A DNA stretch of 60,652 nt from DAOUMF01 sp034408935 (GTDB lineage Bacteria > Chloroflexota > Dehalococcoidia > SM23-28-2 > RBG-16-64-32), in NCBI GenBank assembly GCA_034408935.1, contig DAOUMV010000009.1, positions 1 through 60,652 of the forward strand, written 5' to 3'. Of this stretch, positions 17,514-27,777 are shown one piece after another. The position numbers were made by a program, and so were the translations under genes. The notes below the pieces were generated by a model that ran no database searches, was not told the origin of the DNA, and worked only from the letters and a program-made list of their open reading frames with translations. How positions within the stretch are numbered: the stretch's first letter is position 1; each line of letters begins with the position of its first letter.

Positions 17514-17560
17514 TAGGGCAGGGCCCCCGCCCTGCCCACGTCGAGGCTGGGGCCTCGACC
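17514..17560. repeat. Two intergenic hairpins between dnaJ and prmA
   Basis: GGGCAGGGC-CCC-GCCCTGCCC at about 17517-17537 and GTCGAGGC-TGGG-GCCTCGAC at about 17540-17559. There is no clear T-tract after them on the minus strand, so attenuation or mRNA processing is possible but termination is not shown. Confidence 0.55.
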
Positions 17561-17630
17561 TGCTGATATTATCTCCAGCCAGTCCGCCGCGACGAGCCCG
17601 TCTGGGCGGGAGGAGGGCGGCGGCACGGTG

Positions 17631-18755
17631 CTATCCCAGGGCGTCCTTGATCTTACCCAGGACGCCCTTGTGGTCTTCGCCCACGGGGGTGCCGAAGCTG
17701 TCGGCTAGCCTCTGCAAAAGCTCCTGCTGCTCGTCCGTCAGGTCGGTGGGCACGACGACGTTGGCGTGAACCAGGAGGTCGCCGCGGCCACCTACGTGCA
17801 GGCGGGACACGCCCTTGCCCCGGAGGACGAAGACGCGGCCGCTCTGGGTGCCGGCTGGGACCTTGAGAACGTGCGGCTTGCCGTCCAGGGTGGGTATCTC
17901 CACCTGGCAGCCGAGGGTGGCCTGGGCGAGGTTCAAAGGCAGATCGTAGATCAGGTCGTCCTCGTCGCGCTGGAAGTGGGGATGCGCCTTCACGCCTATT
18001 AGGAGATAGAGGTGGCCGGGGCCGCCGCCGTTCATCCCCACGTCGCCCTCGCCGGAGAGGCGCATCTGGGAGCCGTCACTGATGCCGGCGGGTATCTTGA
18101 CCAGCAGCTTGTGGGTCTGGCGCCGGCGGCCGGAGCCCTTGCACTCCTTGCAGGGCTCCGAGATGATGCGGCCCTCGCCGTGACACTGGGGACAGGTGGC
18201 GATGTTGACGAACTGGCCGAAGAAGCTGCGGGAGACCCGCCTCACCTCGCCGCTGCCGTCGCAGGAGGGGCAGCGGGCGAGCTGGGAGCCAGGCTCGGCG
18301 CGATTGCCGCCGCAGCGGGCACAGCGCTCGTTGCGGGTGACCTCGATCTCCTTCTCGCAGCCGAACGCCGCCTCCTCGAAATCGATCTCGATCTCGGCTC
18401 GGCGGTCGGCGCCCCGCTGGGCCTGGCTACCGCGGCGGCCGGTGGTGCCACCGAAGAAGGCGTCGAAGATGTCGCCGAAGCCGCCGAAGTCGAACCCGTC
18501 GAACGGCTGCCCGAAGTCCAAGCCCTGGAGACCCGCGTGGCCGTAGCGGTCATAGGCGGCGCGCTTCTCCGGGTCGGAGAGGACCTCGTAGGCTTCGCCG
18601 ATCTCCTTGAACTTGGCCTCGGCGCCGTCCTCCTTGTTGCGGTCCGGATGGTAGCGCATGGCGAGCTTCCGGAACGCCTTCTTGACCTCCTCCGTGGAGG
18701 CGCTCCGGGGCACACCCATGACTTCGTAGTAGTCGCGTTTCGTAGCTCGCGCCAT
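17631..18755 (-). CDS. dnaJ: Chaperone protein DnaJ
   Basis: This 374-residue type I J protein stimulates the DnaK ATPase and delivers substrates. The J domain is at 1-70 with MRYHPDRN (HPD intact). A Gly/Phe-rich region follows (FGQPFDGFDFGGFGDIFDAFFGG). The zinc region carries all four CxxCxGxG repeats (CARCGG, CPSCDGSG, CPQCHGEG, CKECKGSG), and the C-terminal substrate domain is complete. A -10-like TACAAT lies about 15 bases before the ATG and no Shine-Dalgarno is seen, so it may also be transcribed separately from dnaK, 262 bases upstream. Confidence 0.97.
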   Translation of the reverse strand: MARATKRDYYEVMGVPRSASTEEVKKAFRKLAMRYHPDRNKEDGAEAKFKEIGEAYEVLSDPEKRAAYDRYGHAGLQGLDFGQPFDGFDFGGFGDIFDAFFGGTTGRRGSQAQRGADRRAEIEIDFEEAAFGCEKEIEVTRNERCARCGGNRAEPGSQLARCPSCDGSGEVRRVSRSFFGQFVNIATCPQCHGEGRIISEPCKECKGSGRRRQTHKLLVKIPAGISDGSQMRLSGEGDVGMNGGGPGHLYLLIGVKAHPHFQRDEDDLIYDLPLNLAQATLGCQVEIPTLDGKPHVLKVPAGTQSGRVFVLRGKGVSRLHVGGRGDLLVHANVVVPTDLTDEQQELLQRLADSFGTPVGEDHKGVLGKIKDALG

Positions 18756-18969
18756 ATCTAATCTTTTATTGTATCAAACGTGTGCCGCCAGATGGGCTAT
18801 GCCGGCGCCGAAATCTGGCCAGTGGCGGAGCCGCCGCTAGGCGAGGCGCGGACGAAGGCCACCCCACCCCAGGTTGTTTGTCCCACCCGATCCGCCTCCG
18901 CCTACGGCGGACAGGCTCTGAAGGGATTCAGGCTTCGGCTCCGCCCCAAGGAGCGCGTGACCGCCGGCC

Positions 18970-19000
18970 CTGACGACAGGCTCAAGCCTGTCCTTCGGGT
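18970..19000. repeat. Palindromic repeat between dnaK and dnaJ
   Basis: GACAGGCT-CA-AGCCTGTC (about 18974-18991) followed by CTTCGGG. It is related to the CAGGCTCAGGAC repeats near 3400-3620 and to the AAGCTT/CTGTCGTTG stretch at 20969-20990 upstream of dnaK. No T-tract follows. Confidence 0.5.
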
Positions 19001-19017
19001 TGGGCGCGGGAGCGCGG

Positions 19018-20934
<1,917 letters not shown>

Positions 20935-21033
20935 TGGGGTGCTCCTTCTATGGTTCGATCACCGAAGGACAAGCTTCCGCCTGTCGTTGTCGGGCTGAAG
21001 CCCGGCCTTCGGGGTAAGGTTGAGCATGGGGGG

Positions 21034-21267
21034 CTACTCCTTCTGCGGATAGAGCACTTGCGAAAGCTCTTTGCAAGCACACAAAGCTTCGTCACACGCG
21101 GCCATAGCCCCAATTAACTCTGCTCGCCGAGCGGCATCATCCGGTTCCGGCTTTGTCTCGACTCCCGGAGTTCTTGTGTGAGCGACAAGGCTGAGCTCCT
21201 CTAAGCGAGTTCGGGCAGCCTCCAGCCGTTTGAGTGCCGATTGAAAAAGTTTGTCTGCTTCTCCCAT
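21034..21267 (-). CDS. Small conserved-looking hypothetical protein between grpE and dnaK
   Basis: 77 residues from the ATG at 21267, four bases from the grpE stop (21269-21271), with GGAG just upstream inside grpE. An in-frame ATG at 21279 overlaps the grpE end. The sequence is helical and charged (KLFQSALKRLEAARTRLEELSLVAH), with a second helix rich in Ala/Cys (AMAACDEALCACKELSQVL). I do not recognise a family. Its position and translational coupling inside a heat-shock operon suggest a real gene co-expressed with the DnaK system. Confidence 0.6.
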   Translation of the reverse strand: MGEADKLFQSALKRLEAARTRLEELSLVAHTRTPGVETKPEPDDAARRAELIGAMAACDEALCACKELSQVLYPQKE

Positions 21268-21268
21268 T

Positions 21269-21919
21269 TTAGTCTCCATCCTGTTTTGGTTCGGGTTGAG
21301 GCTCCTCTTCCTTCTTCCCGCTTCCCTCTTCCTCGCTCTTCTCCTCTTTCGCCTTGCCGACCACGACCATAGCGGGGCGGAGGACGCGGTCGTACAGCTT
21401 GTAGCCGCGCTGCACCTCCGCCAGCACCTTCCCCTCCTCGCCCTCGGCGTGCATCACCGCCTCGTGCTCGCGCGGGTCGAACTGCTGCCCCTCCGCCTGG
21501 ATGATGCTGACGCCGGCGTTCTCCAACAGTATCAGGATCTTGCGGTGGATGAGGGCGATCCCCTCGAACCAGGTGAGGCCCGCCAGGCGGGCGTCCAGGC
21601 TCATGAGGGCCCGCTCCAGGTCGTCCAGGATGGGCAGGGTGTTGATGATGAGGGCGGCTGAGGCGAAGCGGCGGTTCTCGTCCCGCTCCTGCTCCACGCG
21701 CCGCTTGTAGTTCTGGAAATCGGCCTCGGCCCGCTGCCAGCTCGCCAGGTACTTCTGCGCGTCCTCCTTCGCCTGGGCGAGCTGCTCCTCGGGCGACTTG
21801 GCCTTGGTTTTTGCCTTAGCCGGAGGCTGGTCCGCCTCCGATGGCGCTGCGGCCTCTGCGGGTTCAGGGTCCGGGGGCTCGGCCGGCTCGCGCTTGCGGG
21901 GGTTATCGCTCATATCCAT
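21269..21919 (-). CDS. grpE: Nucleotide exchange factor GrpE
   Basis: 216 residues. An acidic, Lys/Pro-rich N-terminal extension (about 1-55) is followed by the long helix (EEQLAQAKEDAQKYLASWQRAEADFQNYKRR) and the beta domain with EGIALIHRKILILLENAGV, FDPREHEAVM and GYKLYDRVLRPAMVVVGK. It releases ADP from DnaK. The C-terminus ends in an unusual Glu/Lys-rich tail (about 190-216). It follows hrcA by 15 bases. Confidence 0.95.
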   Translation of the reverse strand: MDMSDNPRKREPAEPPDPEPAEAAAPSEADQPPAKAKTKAKSPEEQLAQAKEDAQKYLASWQRAEADFQNYKRRVEQERDENRRFASAALIINTLPILDDLERALMSLDARLAGLTWFEGIALIHRKILILLENAGVSIIQAEGQQFDPREHEAVMHAEGEEGKVLAEVQRGYKLYDRVLRPAMVVVGKAKEEKSEEEGSGKKEEEPQPEPKQDGD

Positions 21920-21934
21920 CCTCTGTCTTGTGGT

Positions 21935-22951
21935 CTAGCTGAGATAGGCTTCCAGCAGCTCCTCCATGATGGAGTCCATGTAGCGGACCATGGAGACGGC
22001 CTTGCGGTATTGCATCCTTGTGGGCCCGACGACGCTGATCGTGCCGCGGAGGCCGGAGCCACCGCCGTAGCGGGAGATGACCACGCTGCACTGCCGCATA
22101 GCGTCATGGGGGTGCTCGCTGCCGATGATGACCGTCAGCTTGTGCTGCCCGGCCCGCGGCAGCGGTATCGCCTTGGGCAGGTTGGGCTGCTCCAGCAGGT
22201 CCATCAGGTCCAGGATGCGCTCTCCCTGCGCGAACTCCGGCTCCCGGAACATATCGGCCAGCCCCTCCAGATATGCCTCGCCGAACGACTCGCCCTCCGC
22301 GGAGTCCAGCAGGTCGAGGGCGGCGCGAACGACGTCGGCCTCCAGGGAGGGGTGCTCCACCTGCATGTCGCGGATCTCGTCGGCGCTGCGGCCGGCGTAG
22401 AGGGAGTTGAGTCGGGCAGCGACATCGCCTAGCTCCTCCTCGCGGTATGGACGCTCCAGGGTGAGGGTGTGCTGGATGACGCGTGCCTCATGCAGGACGA
22501 TGAGCAGCAGGGCCATCGTGTCGTGCACGCTCACCAGGTGTAGCCGACGCAGGCGGGGCCGGGTGGCCTGGGGCGCGGTGACGACGGCGGCGTAGCTGAG
22601 ACGGGCGGCGAGCACGGCGGCCGCCAGATGGGCCCACTCCGTCACCTCCCCCGCCGCCTGGTGAAACTGGTGGCGGATCGTCTCCTGCACCGCCAGGGGC
22701 AGCTCCCGCGGCCGCATCAGCGCCTCCACGTAGTAGCGGTAGCCCCTATCGGACGGGATGCGCCCGGCCGAGGTGTGGGGCTGCACGATGTAGCCCTCCT
22801 CCTCCAGCCGCGCCATCTCGTTGCGGATAGTGGCCGGGGATACCGGGAGGCCGTGGCGGGAGACGACGGCGCCGGAGGCCACCGGCTGGGCGGTGCGCAC
22901 GTGCTCCTCCACGATGAAGCGCAGCAGCCGTTCGCGTCTGTCGGTAAGCAT
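21935..22951 (-). CDS. hrcA: Heat-inducible transcription repressor HrcA
   Basis: 338 residues from ATG 22951 (MLTDRRERLLRFIVEEHV). The N-terminal winged helix is typical (VSPATIRNEMARLEEEGYIVQPHTSAGRIPSDRGYRYYV). The C-terminal GAF-like part ends SMVRYMDSIMEELLEAYL. An upstream in-frame start at 22969 would nearly touch the operator and is less likely. HrcA binds CIRCE and represses the operon it heads: hrcA, grpE, a small ORF and dnaK. Confidence 0.96.
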   Translation of the reverse strand: MLTDRRERLLRFIVEEHVRTAQPVASGAVVSRHGLPVSPATIRNEMARLEEEGYIVQPHTSAGRIPSDRGYRYYVEALMRPRELPLAVQETIRHQFHQAAGEVTEWAHLAAAVLAARLSYAAVVTAPQATRPRLRRLHLVSVHDTMALLLIVLHEARVIQHTLTLERPYREEELGDVAARLNSLYAGRSADEIRDMQVEHPSLEADVVRAALDLLDSAEGESFGEAYLEGLADMFREPEFAQGERILDLMDLLEQPNLPKAIPLPRAGQHKLTVIIGSEHPHDAMRQCSVVISRYGGGSGLRGTISVVGPTRMQYRKAVSMVRYMDSIMEELLEAYLS

Positions 22952-22969
22952 GGTAGCTAGCCTTAGCAA

Positions 22970-22996
22970 TTAGCACTCTCAGGGTGAGAGTGCTAA
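22970..22996 (-). promoter_or_regulatory. CIRCE operator (HrcA-binding site)
   Basis: Perfect inverted repeat TTAGCACTC (22970-22978), 9 bases, GAGTGCTAA (22988-22996). This is the exact consensus. It lies between the promoter and the hrcA start, so HrcA autorepresses the operon. Confidence 0.98.
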
Positions 22997-23004
22997 CCGA
23001 AGCC

Positions 23005-23034
23005 AGCGTAGCACCAGCGGCGAGAGGGTGTCAA
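23005..23034 (-). promoter_or_regulatory. Promoter of the hrcA operon
   Basis: TTGACA (23034-23029), 18 bases, TACGCT (23010-23005) on the minus strand. The CIRCE element starts 9 bases downstream of the -10 box, at the expected transcription start. Confidence 0.8.
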
Positions 23035-23130
23035 GAGGAGGCCCTGATTGCGGCCACATGTTGACCCCCTGCAGCGGCGCTTGCTATACTCAGCGCAACC
23101 CCGATCCCCAGTCCAAAGGAGCAATCTGCC

Positions 23131-23271
23131 ATGGCGGAAGAGGAAGAAACCCAGGAGAAAAAGGGCGGCAAGGGAAAGAAGCTCGCCTTTCTGGCCCTGA
23201 TCGGTGCTGCCGTCGCTGCCGTCGCCTTCTGGCGCCGCCGCGGTGCCTCCACGGAAGAAGAAGAAGAGTAG
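23131..23271 (+). CDS. Tiny single-span membrane protein
   Basis: 46 residues: an acidic start (MAEEEETQEK), a Lys/Gly stretch (KKGGKGKK), one hydrophobic helix (LAFLALIGAAVAAVAFW), an Arg cluster (RRR) and a five-Glu tail. AAAGGAGC lies 11 bases before the ATG. The charge pattern predicts one membrane helix. Small proteins of this pattern are common in Chloroflexota and Actinobacteria and are usually left without a name. It precedes the MBL-fold gene on the same strand by 68 bases. Confidence 0.65.
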   Translation: MAEEEETQEKKGGKGKKLAFLALIGAAVAAVAFWRRRGASTEEEEE

Positions 23272-23339
23272 CTCCCGACATACCTGCTCCCCATTCCCTT
23301 GGTGTTTGACCCCGCGTTCCCCAGGAGCGATCTGCCAGG

Positions 23340-23978
23340 TTGGAGATAAGCTGGCTCGGGCAGTCCTGCTTTCGCATCCGTGGGCGCGAGGCCACGGTAG
23401 TCACCGATCCTTGTCCCCCCTCAAGCGGCTATACCATCGGCAAGCCGACCGCAAGCATCGTCACCATTAGCCACGGCCACGAGAACCACTCCTACATCAA
23501 AGGGGTGGCCGGCAACCCGGCCGTTCTGACGCGGCCGGGGGAGTACGAGATCCACGGCGCCTTCATGACCGGCGTCGGGACCTACCACGACGACCGTAAG
23601 GGAGCCGTCCACGGCCCCAATGTGTGCTTCGTCATTGAGATGGAAGATGTACGGGTGTGCCACCTGGGCGACCTGGGGCACACGCCTACCGCCGAGCAGG
23701 TGGAGGAGATGAGCGGCGTGGGCGTGTTGCTGATCCCCGTCGGCGGCCACACCACCATTGATGCGGCGACGGCAGCCGAGGTGGTGAACATCATCGAGCC
23801 CTCCATCGTCGTCCCCATGCACTACCGCACCGAGGCCGTCCAGAGCGAGCTGGCCACTTTGGAACGCTTCCTGAAGGAGATGGGTGCTAAGGACTTGGAG
23901 CCCCAGCCGAAGCTAACGGTGAGCCGCAGATCCCTGCCTAGCGAGACGCAGGTGGTGCTGCTGGACCACCACCGCTAG
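23340..23978 (+). CDS. MBL-fold (UlaG-like) metal-dependent hydrolase
   Basis: 212 residues, most likely starting at TTG 23340 (MEISWLGQSCFRIRG) with AGGAG about 11 bases upstream. SWLGQSCF and VVTDP are typical. The metal-site motif HxHxDH is replaced by SHGHENH. GDLGHT, PVGGHTTID and VVPMHYRT provide later ligands. The UlaG-like subgroup cleaves phosphoesters or lactones; the substrate is unknown. It overlaps the convergent GDSL gene by 4 bases. Confidence 0.85.
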   Translation: MEISWLGQSCFRIRGREATVVTDPCPPSSGYTIGKPTASIVTISHGHENHSYIKGVAGNPAVLTRPGEYEIHGAFMTGVGTYHDDRKGAVHGPNVCFVIEMEDVRVCHLGDLGHTPTAEQVEEMSGVGVLLIPVGGHTTIDAATAAEVVNIIEPSIVVPMHYRTEAVQSELATLERFLKEMGAKDLEPQPKLTVSRRSLPSETQVVLLDHHR

Positions 23979-24967
23979 CGGCCGCGGGTAGCCCGATAGG
24001 CCCCGGCCACGGCCGCCAACCCCAACAGGGACACCGGGATGGCCATTGCCAGGAAGAGGGGCAGGCTGGTTCCCCCATTGTCCTCGTCCTGGCTGACCCG
24101 CTGTAGCCCCCCCTCTCCCAGCGGCGGCTGGCCGATCTCTTGCACTGCCGTGGGTGTTATGAGCTCTTCGGGGAACACTGGCTCCCGGCCCTCGATGGCC
24201 GCCAGCACGGCTTCCGCTATCACGGCGTGGCCGTCGTCGTTCGGGTGAAGGCCGTCCGCGGCCACCAGTTGGGAGGCACGTCCGTGGAACAGGGGGTAGA
24301 CGCTGACGAGTTTCGCCCCCAGTTCTGGATCGGACACCACCCGCTCGGTGACGGTGTTGATCTCGCGGACGGCGAGGTCCGCGACCAACTCCGGGCCCCC
24401 ACCCCTGCTCGAGAGAGGGCTGTACAGATCAAGGACCACGATGTCCGCCTTGGGAGCCGCCTCCCGCAGACGCCGAAGCACCGATGTCAGGTCGTCCTCA
24501 AGGGTATCCAGCGTCTCCTGGAAGCGGTCCTCGCATTCCTGGGACTGGGGATCAGCCACGCAGGGGGAGTCGGGGGTGGCCAGGGCCAGGGCATCGTTGC
24601 CGCCGATGTTGACGGTTATAATCTCCACGTTGTCGTCGGCGGACGAGGTGTCCTCCTGCCGTTCTTTGACCTCGGCCACGGCCCGCTCCAACTGGCCGTC
24701 GGGGAGGAGGAGGTCGGAGGTGGTGGCGCCGGGCACCGCCAGGTTGACCAGCTCGAGGCCGCGCTGACGGTAGCGTTCGCTCCTGTACAGGGCATCGTAG
24801 GTGATGGTCACGTAGCCGCCAGTGGCCGGGTCCGAGGCGCCCACGCCGAAGGCCGGCGAGTCGCCGATGGCGATGTACGCGGGGGCCTCCTTGGCCCCGG
24901 CAGGAGCGGGTGGGGCCAGGAAGGCCACAGCCACAAGAGCCGCCAGAAGCGGCAACAGCCTTTGCAT
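23975..24967 (-). CDS. SGNH/GDSL hydrolase, membrane-anchored
   Basis: 330 residues. There is a signal peptide at 1-25 (LLPLLAALVAVAFLAPPAPAGA). Block I is IAIGDSPAFGVGAS (nucleophile Ser in GDS), block III is VNIGGNDALAL, and block V is DGLHPNDDGH (catalytic Asp and His). A C-terminal helix (LPLFLAMAIPVSLLGLAAVAGAY) plus basic tail anchors it outside the cell. It is an extracellular esterase or lipase of unknown substrate. The LysM-M23 gene lies 18 bases upstream on the same strand. Confidence 0.9.
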   Translation of the reverse strand: MQRLLPLLAALVAVAFLAPPAPAGAKEAPAYIAIGDSPAFGVGASDPATGGYVTITYDALYRSERYRQRGLELVNLAVPGATTSDLLLPDGQLERAVAEVKERQEDTSSADDNVEIITVNIGGNDALALATPDSPCVADPQSQECEDRFQETLDTLEDDLTSVLRRLREAAPKADIVVLDLYSPLSSRGGGPELVADLAVREINTVTERVVSDPELGAKLVSVYPLFHGRASQLVAADGLHPNDDGHAVIAEAVLAAIEGREPVFPEELITPTAVQEIGQPPLGEGGLQRVSQDEDNGGTSLPLFLAMAIPVSLLGLAAVAGAYRATRGR

Positions 24968-24985
24968 TGATCTGTTAGCGGGGTT

Positions 24986-26266
24986 CTAAGGCAGGTAGGC
25001 CAGCGGGTTCACCGGCGCCCCGCCGATCCAGAGTTCGAAGTGGAGGTGGGGGCCGGTGCAGTAGCCGGTGCAGCCGATGGCGCCGATCTGCTCACCCTGG
25101 GCCACAGACTGCCCCTGGCCCACGTATGCGGCCGAGAGGTGAGCGTACACTGTCTCCGAGCCGTCCGCGTGGCGAATGACGACGTAGTTGCCGAGGCCCC
25201 AGTCCATGTAGGTGACAAGGACGACGGTACCTGAGGCGGCAGCTACGACCGGGGCCCCGTAGCGACCGAAGGCGTCGATGTCCATGCCTGTGTGGTAGGA
25301 GTTGCCGCCGCGGTACTCTCCGAATGGGGCGGAGATGGAGCCGCTGAACGGCCAGATGTATCCGGTAGCGGCCGGGGGCAGCGGTTCTGGCTCCACGTAC
25401 GGCTCTGGCTCCACGTACGGCTCCGGCTCCACGTACGGGTCCGGCTCCACGTATGGCTCCGGCTCCACGTACGGCTCCGGCTCCACGTACGGGTCCGGCT
25501 CCGGGTTGGTCGCCTCCACAGCATCGACGGCGGCAGGGATAGGCGGAGGCGGAGGTACCGCTCCCGGCAGGACCAGCACCATCCCTTCGATCACCTTATC
25601 TGGCGAGGTGATGGCATTGGGGACGAAGGCCAGGATGCTCGGGACGTCGATCTGGTAGAAGGAAGCGATGTCAGTGAGAGTGTCGCCCAGCTTGACGGGG
25701 TAGATAAGACCGTTGACGGTGGGGACCTGGAGTTTGTAGCCGACCAAAAGCATGTCCGGGTCCTCGTAGAGGTCAGGGTTGTTCCAGAGTATGTACTCTG
25801 AGTCTATGCCGAAGGCCGCGCCGATAGAGGCGATGCTGTCTCCGGGCTGAACGGTGTAGAGGACGTAGGCCGGCTGGGGCTCCGGCGTGGGTTCGGGGGT
25901 GGGCTCGGGCGTGGCCTCTGGTGTGGCCTCTGGTGCGGCTTCGGCCTCCGGCGTGGCCTCCTGCTCGGGCTGCGGCTTTGGGTTGACGATGTAGATGCCG
26001 GGTGAGGTGGCCAGGACGAGGGGCGGGTGCAGGTAACCGGCGGATGGGCTCTCAGCGACGACCCCCTCAGGGGCAGTATCGGCGGGGACGAAGGGACGAG
26101 CCACCTTCCCCAGGACTCCCATCGCGGCCAGGGTCACCGCTATGAAGGCAAGGAGAAGGAAAACCCCGTGTAGGTAGTACCTTCGGTATTCGCTCAACCG
26201 TTGACCCGCGGTCTGCGGGTCAATCGTGTCCTTGTCTCGGCCCCGGGGCGGTTTCGGGGCCGACAC
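24986..26266 (-). CDS. LysM and M23 peptidase domain protein
   Basis: 426 residues. A cytoplasmic start is followed by one membrane helix (about 31-53) and a Pro/Glu/Thr-rich linker (about 100-130). LysM 1 follows (YTVQPGDSIASIGAAFGIDSEYILWNN), then LysM 2 (YPVKLGDTLTDIASFYQIDVPSILAF). Next comes a repeat region of YVEPEP/YVEPDP and a C-terminal M23 domain (HTGMDIDAFGRYGAPVVAA, YAHLS, HLHFELWIGG). It binds glycan strands by LysM and cleaves or senses cross-bridges. Zinc ligands appear intact. Confidence 0.92.
   Translation of the reverse strand: MSAPKPPRGRDKDTIDPQTAGQRLSEYRRYYLHGVFLLLAFIAVTLAAMGVLGKVARPFVPADTAPEGVVAESPSAGYLHPPLVLATSPGIYIVNPKPQPEQEATPEAEAAPEATPEATPEPTPEPTPEPQPAYVLYTVQPGDSIASIGAAFGIDSEYILWNNPDLYEDPDMLLVGYKLQVPTVNGLIYPVKLGDTLTDIASFYQIDVPSILAFVPNAITSPDKVIEGMVLVLPGAVPPPPPIPAAVDAVEATNPEPDPYVEPEPYVEPEPYVEPDPYVEPEPYVEPEPYVEPEPLPPAATGYIWPFSGSISAPFGEYRGGNSYHTGMDIDAFGRYGAPVVAAASGTVVLVTYMDWGLGNYVVIRHADGSETVYAHLSAAYVGQGQSVAQGEQIGAIGCTGYCTGPHLHFELWIGGAPVNPLAYLP
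25389..25502. repeat. 18-bp tandem repeat coding for YVEP(E/D)P
   Basis: About six 18-base units inside the LysM-M23 gene, differing by single changes such as tacggc/tatggc and the Glu/Asp switch. They form the spacer between LysM and M23 domains and are expected to vary in number between strains. Confidence 0.9.
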
Positions 26267-26371
26267 GTTTGGCTCCCGAATAGCCTACCTCCTGTTGGTC
26301 TCCTCCTCTAGCCAGAGCGCCACCCTGTGGATGACGCCGTCCCGCATACTCCTTCTTGATAATCGCGGCAC

Positions 26372-26401
26372 ATTATACACCATTTGTCAAGCTCTTCACA
26401 A
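26372..26401 (-). promoter_or_regulatory. Promoter upstream of the LysM-M23 gene
   Basis: TTGTGA (26401-26396), 18 bases, TATAAT (26377-26372), followed by GTGCCGC. A second TTGACA lies inside the spacer at a non-functional distance. An inverted pair ATTTGT/ACAAAT straddles the -35 region. Confidence 0.55.
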
Positions 26402-26534
26402 ATTGACGCCTTATCCCCGCGAGTGTGGCAGCGGCCGTAGCCGCATCCGGCGAAATCTCAGTGAACGCCGTGTCACAAATGGCGTCATCGGTGGTGGGGG
26501 GCGGCTGGTTGCAGGTCGAGGACAAGTGCCTCGC

Positions 26535-27725
26535 CTAGTCACCCCTGGGCAGGTCGAGGCCGCGGGTGGCCATGATGTTGCGCTGGATCTCGCTCGTACC
26601 GCCCTCGATGGTGCTGCCTATGGAGCGCAAGTACTGGTACTCCAGTCGGCCCTTAAGGGGGGCCCACTTGCTGCCGCGTGCAAGCTGCCCGTACAGGCCC
26701 AGGAGGCGCAGGCCGGTGTTGGCGATGCGCTGGGCCATCTCCATGGAGTACAGCTTGACAGCGGACGCCTCGTAGTTGGGGATCAGCCCCCTGGCTTGCA
26801 GCGTCACCACGCGGCTGGAGAGCATCATGGCGGCCTCGGTCTCGATGTAGCGCTCCGCCAGCTCGTAGCGCAGGCCAGCGTCCCAACCCAGGCGGACGAC
26901 GCCGTTGCCCTTGTTCTCACGGGCGAACTGGGTCAGGTCCTCCACGCTCTGCTGCTGCCCCACAGCCGACCCGATGTTGGAGCGCTCGATGTCCAGCGTG
27001 GTGGCAGCCATGTACCAGCCGCGGTTCTCCTCCCCCAGCCGGCAACTGGCCGGAATGCGCACATCCTCGAAGAACACCTCGTTGAACTCGCGAACGCCGG
27101 GCATGTTGAGCAGGGGCCGCACCGTGATGCCCGGCGTCTTCATGGGGACGAGGAAGTAGGATATGCCCTTGTGCTTGGGCGCGTCGGGGTCCGTGCGGGC
27201 CAGCAGCAGCATGTAGTGCGACACGTGGGCCACGGTGGTCCATATCTTCTGCCCGTTGATCACGTAGTCGTCGCCGTCGCGGACGGCGCGGGTCTTGAGG
27301 GAGGCGAGATCGGAGCCGGCCTCCGGCTCGGAGAAGCCCTGGCACCACATGTGCTCGCCAGAGAGGATCTTGGGGATGAATTCCTTCTTCTGCTCCTCGG
27401 ACCCGTAGTGGATGATCGTCGGTCCCACGACGGCCACGCCCAGCCCACCGATGAAGATGTGCGGGGGTGCACGCATGAGGGCAGTCTCCTGGTTGTAGAT
27501 GAACTGCTCCATGATGGACATGCCAGCGCCGCCGTACTCCTTGGGCCAGGCCGGGGCAACCCAGTTCCTCTTTGCCAGCTTGGCCCGCCAGGCGAATAGA
27601 TTGCCCACCTCCTGCATGATGTTGACGCCGCCACCCCTCAGCTCCGCAGGGCATTCCTTCTCGATGAAATCGTGGACTTCCTGTCGAAACTCTTCTTCCT
27701 CGGGAGTGAAGCGAAAGTCCATCAC
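26535..27725 (-). CDS. Acyl-CoA dehydrogenase
   Basis: 396 residues of the acyl-CoA dehydrogenase family. Motifs: GGAGMSIMEQFIYNQE, WCQGFSEPEAGSDLASLKTRAVRDGDDYVINGQKIWTT (FAD/substrate region), and C-terminal IEGGTSEIQRNIMATRGL with the Glu-containing loop. It uses FAD to introduce a 2,3-double bond into an acyl-CoA. The chain length or steroid specificity cannot be judged. AAAGGAGA lies 6 bases before the ATG. The upstream promoter contains repeated TTAGGAAT half sites, suggesting control by a dedicated repressor. Confidence 0.95.
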   Translation of the reverse strand: MMDFRFTPEEEEFRQEVHDFIEKECPAELRGGGVNIMQEVGNLFAWRAKLAKRNWVAPAWPKEYGGAGMSIMEQFIYNQETALMRAPPHIFIGGLGVAVVGPTIIHYGSEEQKKEFIPKILSGEHMWCQGFSEPEAGSDLASLKTRAVRDGDDYVINGQKIWTTVAHVSHYMLLLARTDPDAPKHKGISYFLVPMKTPGITVRPLLNMPGVREFNEVFFEDVRIPASCRLGEENRGWYMAATTLDIERSNIGSAVGQQQSVEDLTQFARENKGNGVVRLGWDAGLRYELAERYIETEAAMMLSSRVVTLQARGLIPNYEASAVKLYSMEMAQRIANTGLRLLGLYGQLARGSKWAPLKGRLEYQYLRSIGSTIEGGTSEIQRNIMATRGLDLPRGD

Positions 27726-27777
27726 CGTCTCCTTTCGCTGGGCCGGTCAGGCAATCTCCATCCTGGCCGCCGGTGGG

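Noticed and set aside
25389..25502. Possible CRISPR array from the regular repeats
   Set aside because: Units are contiguous 18-bp direct repeats without spacers and encode a YVEP(E/D)P protein repeat.
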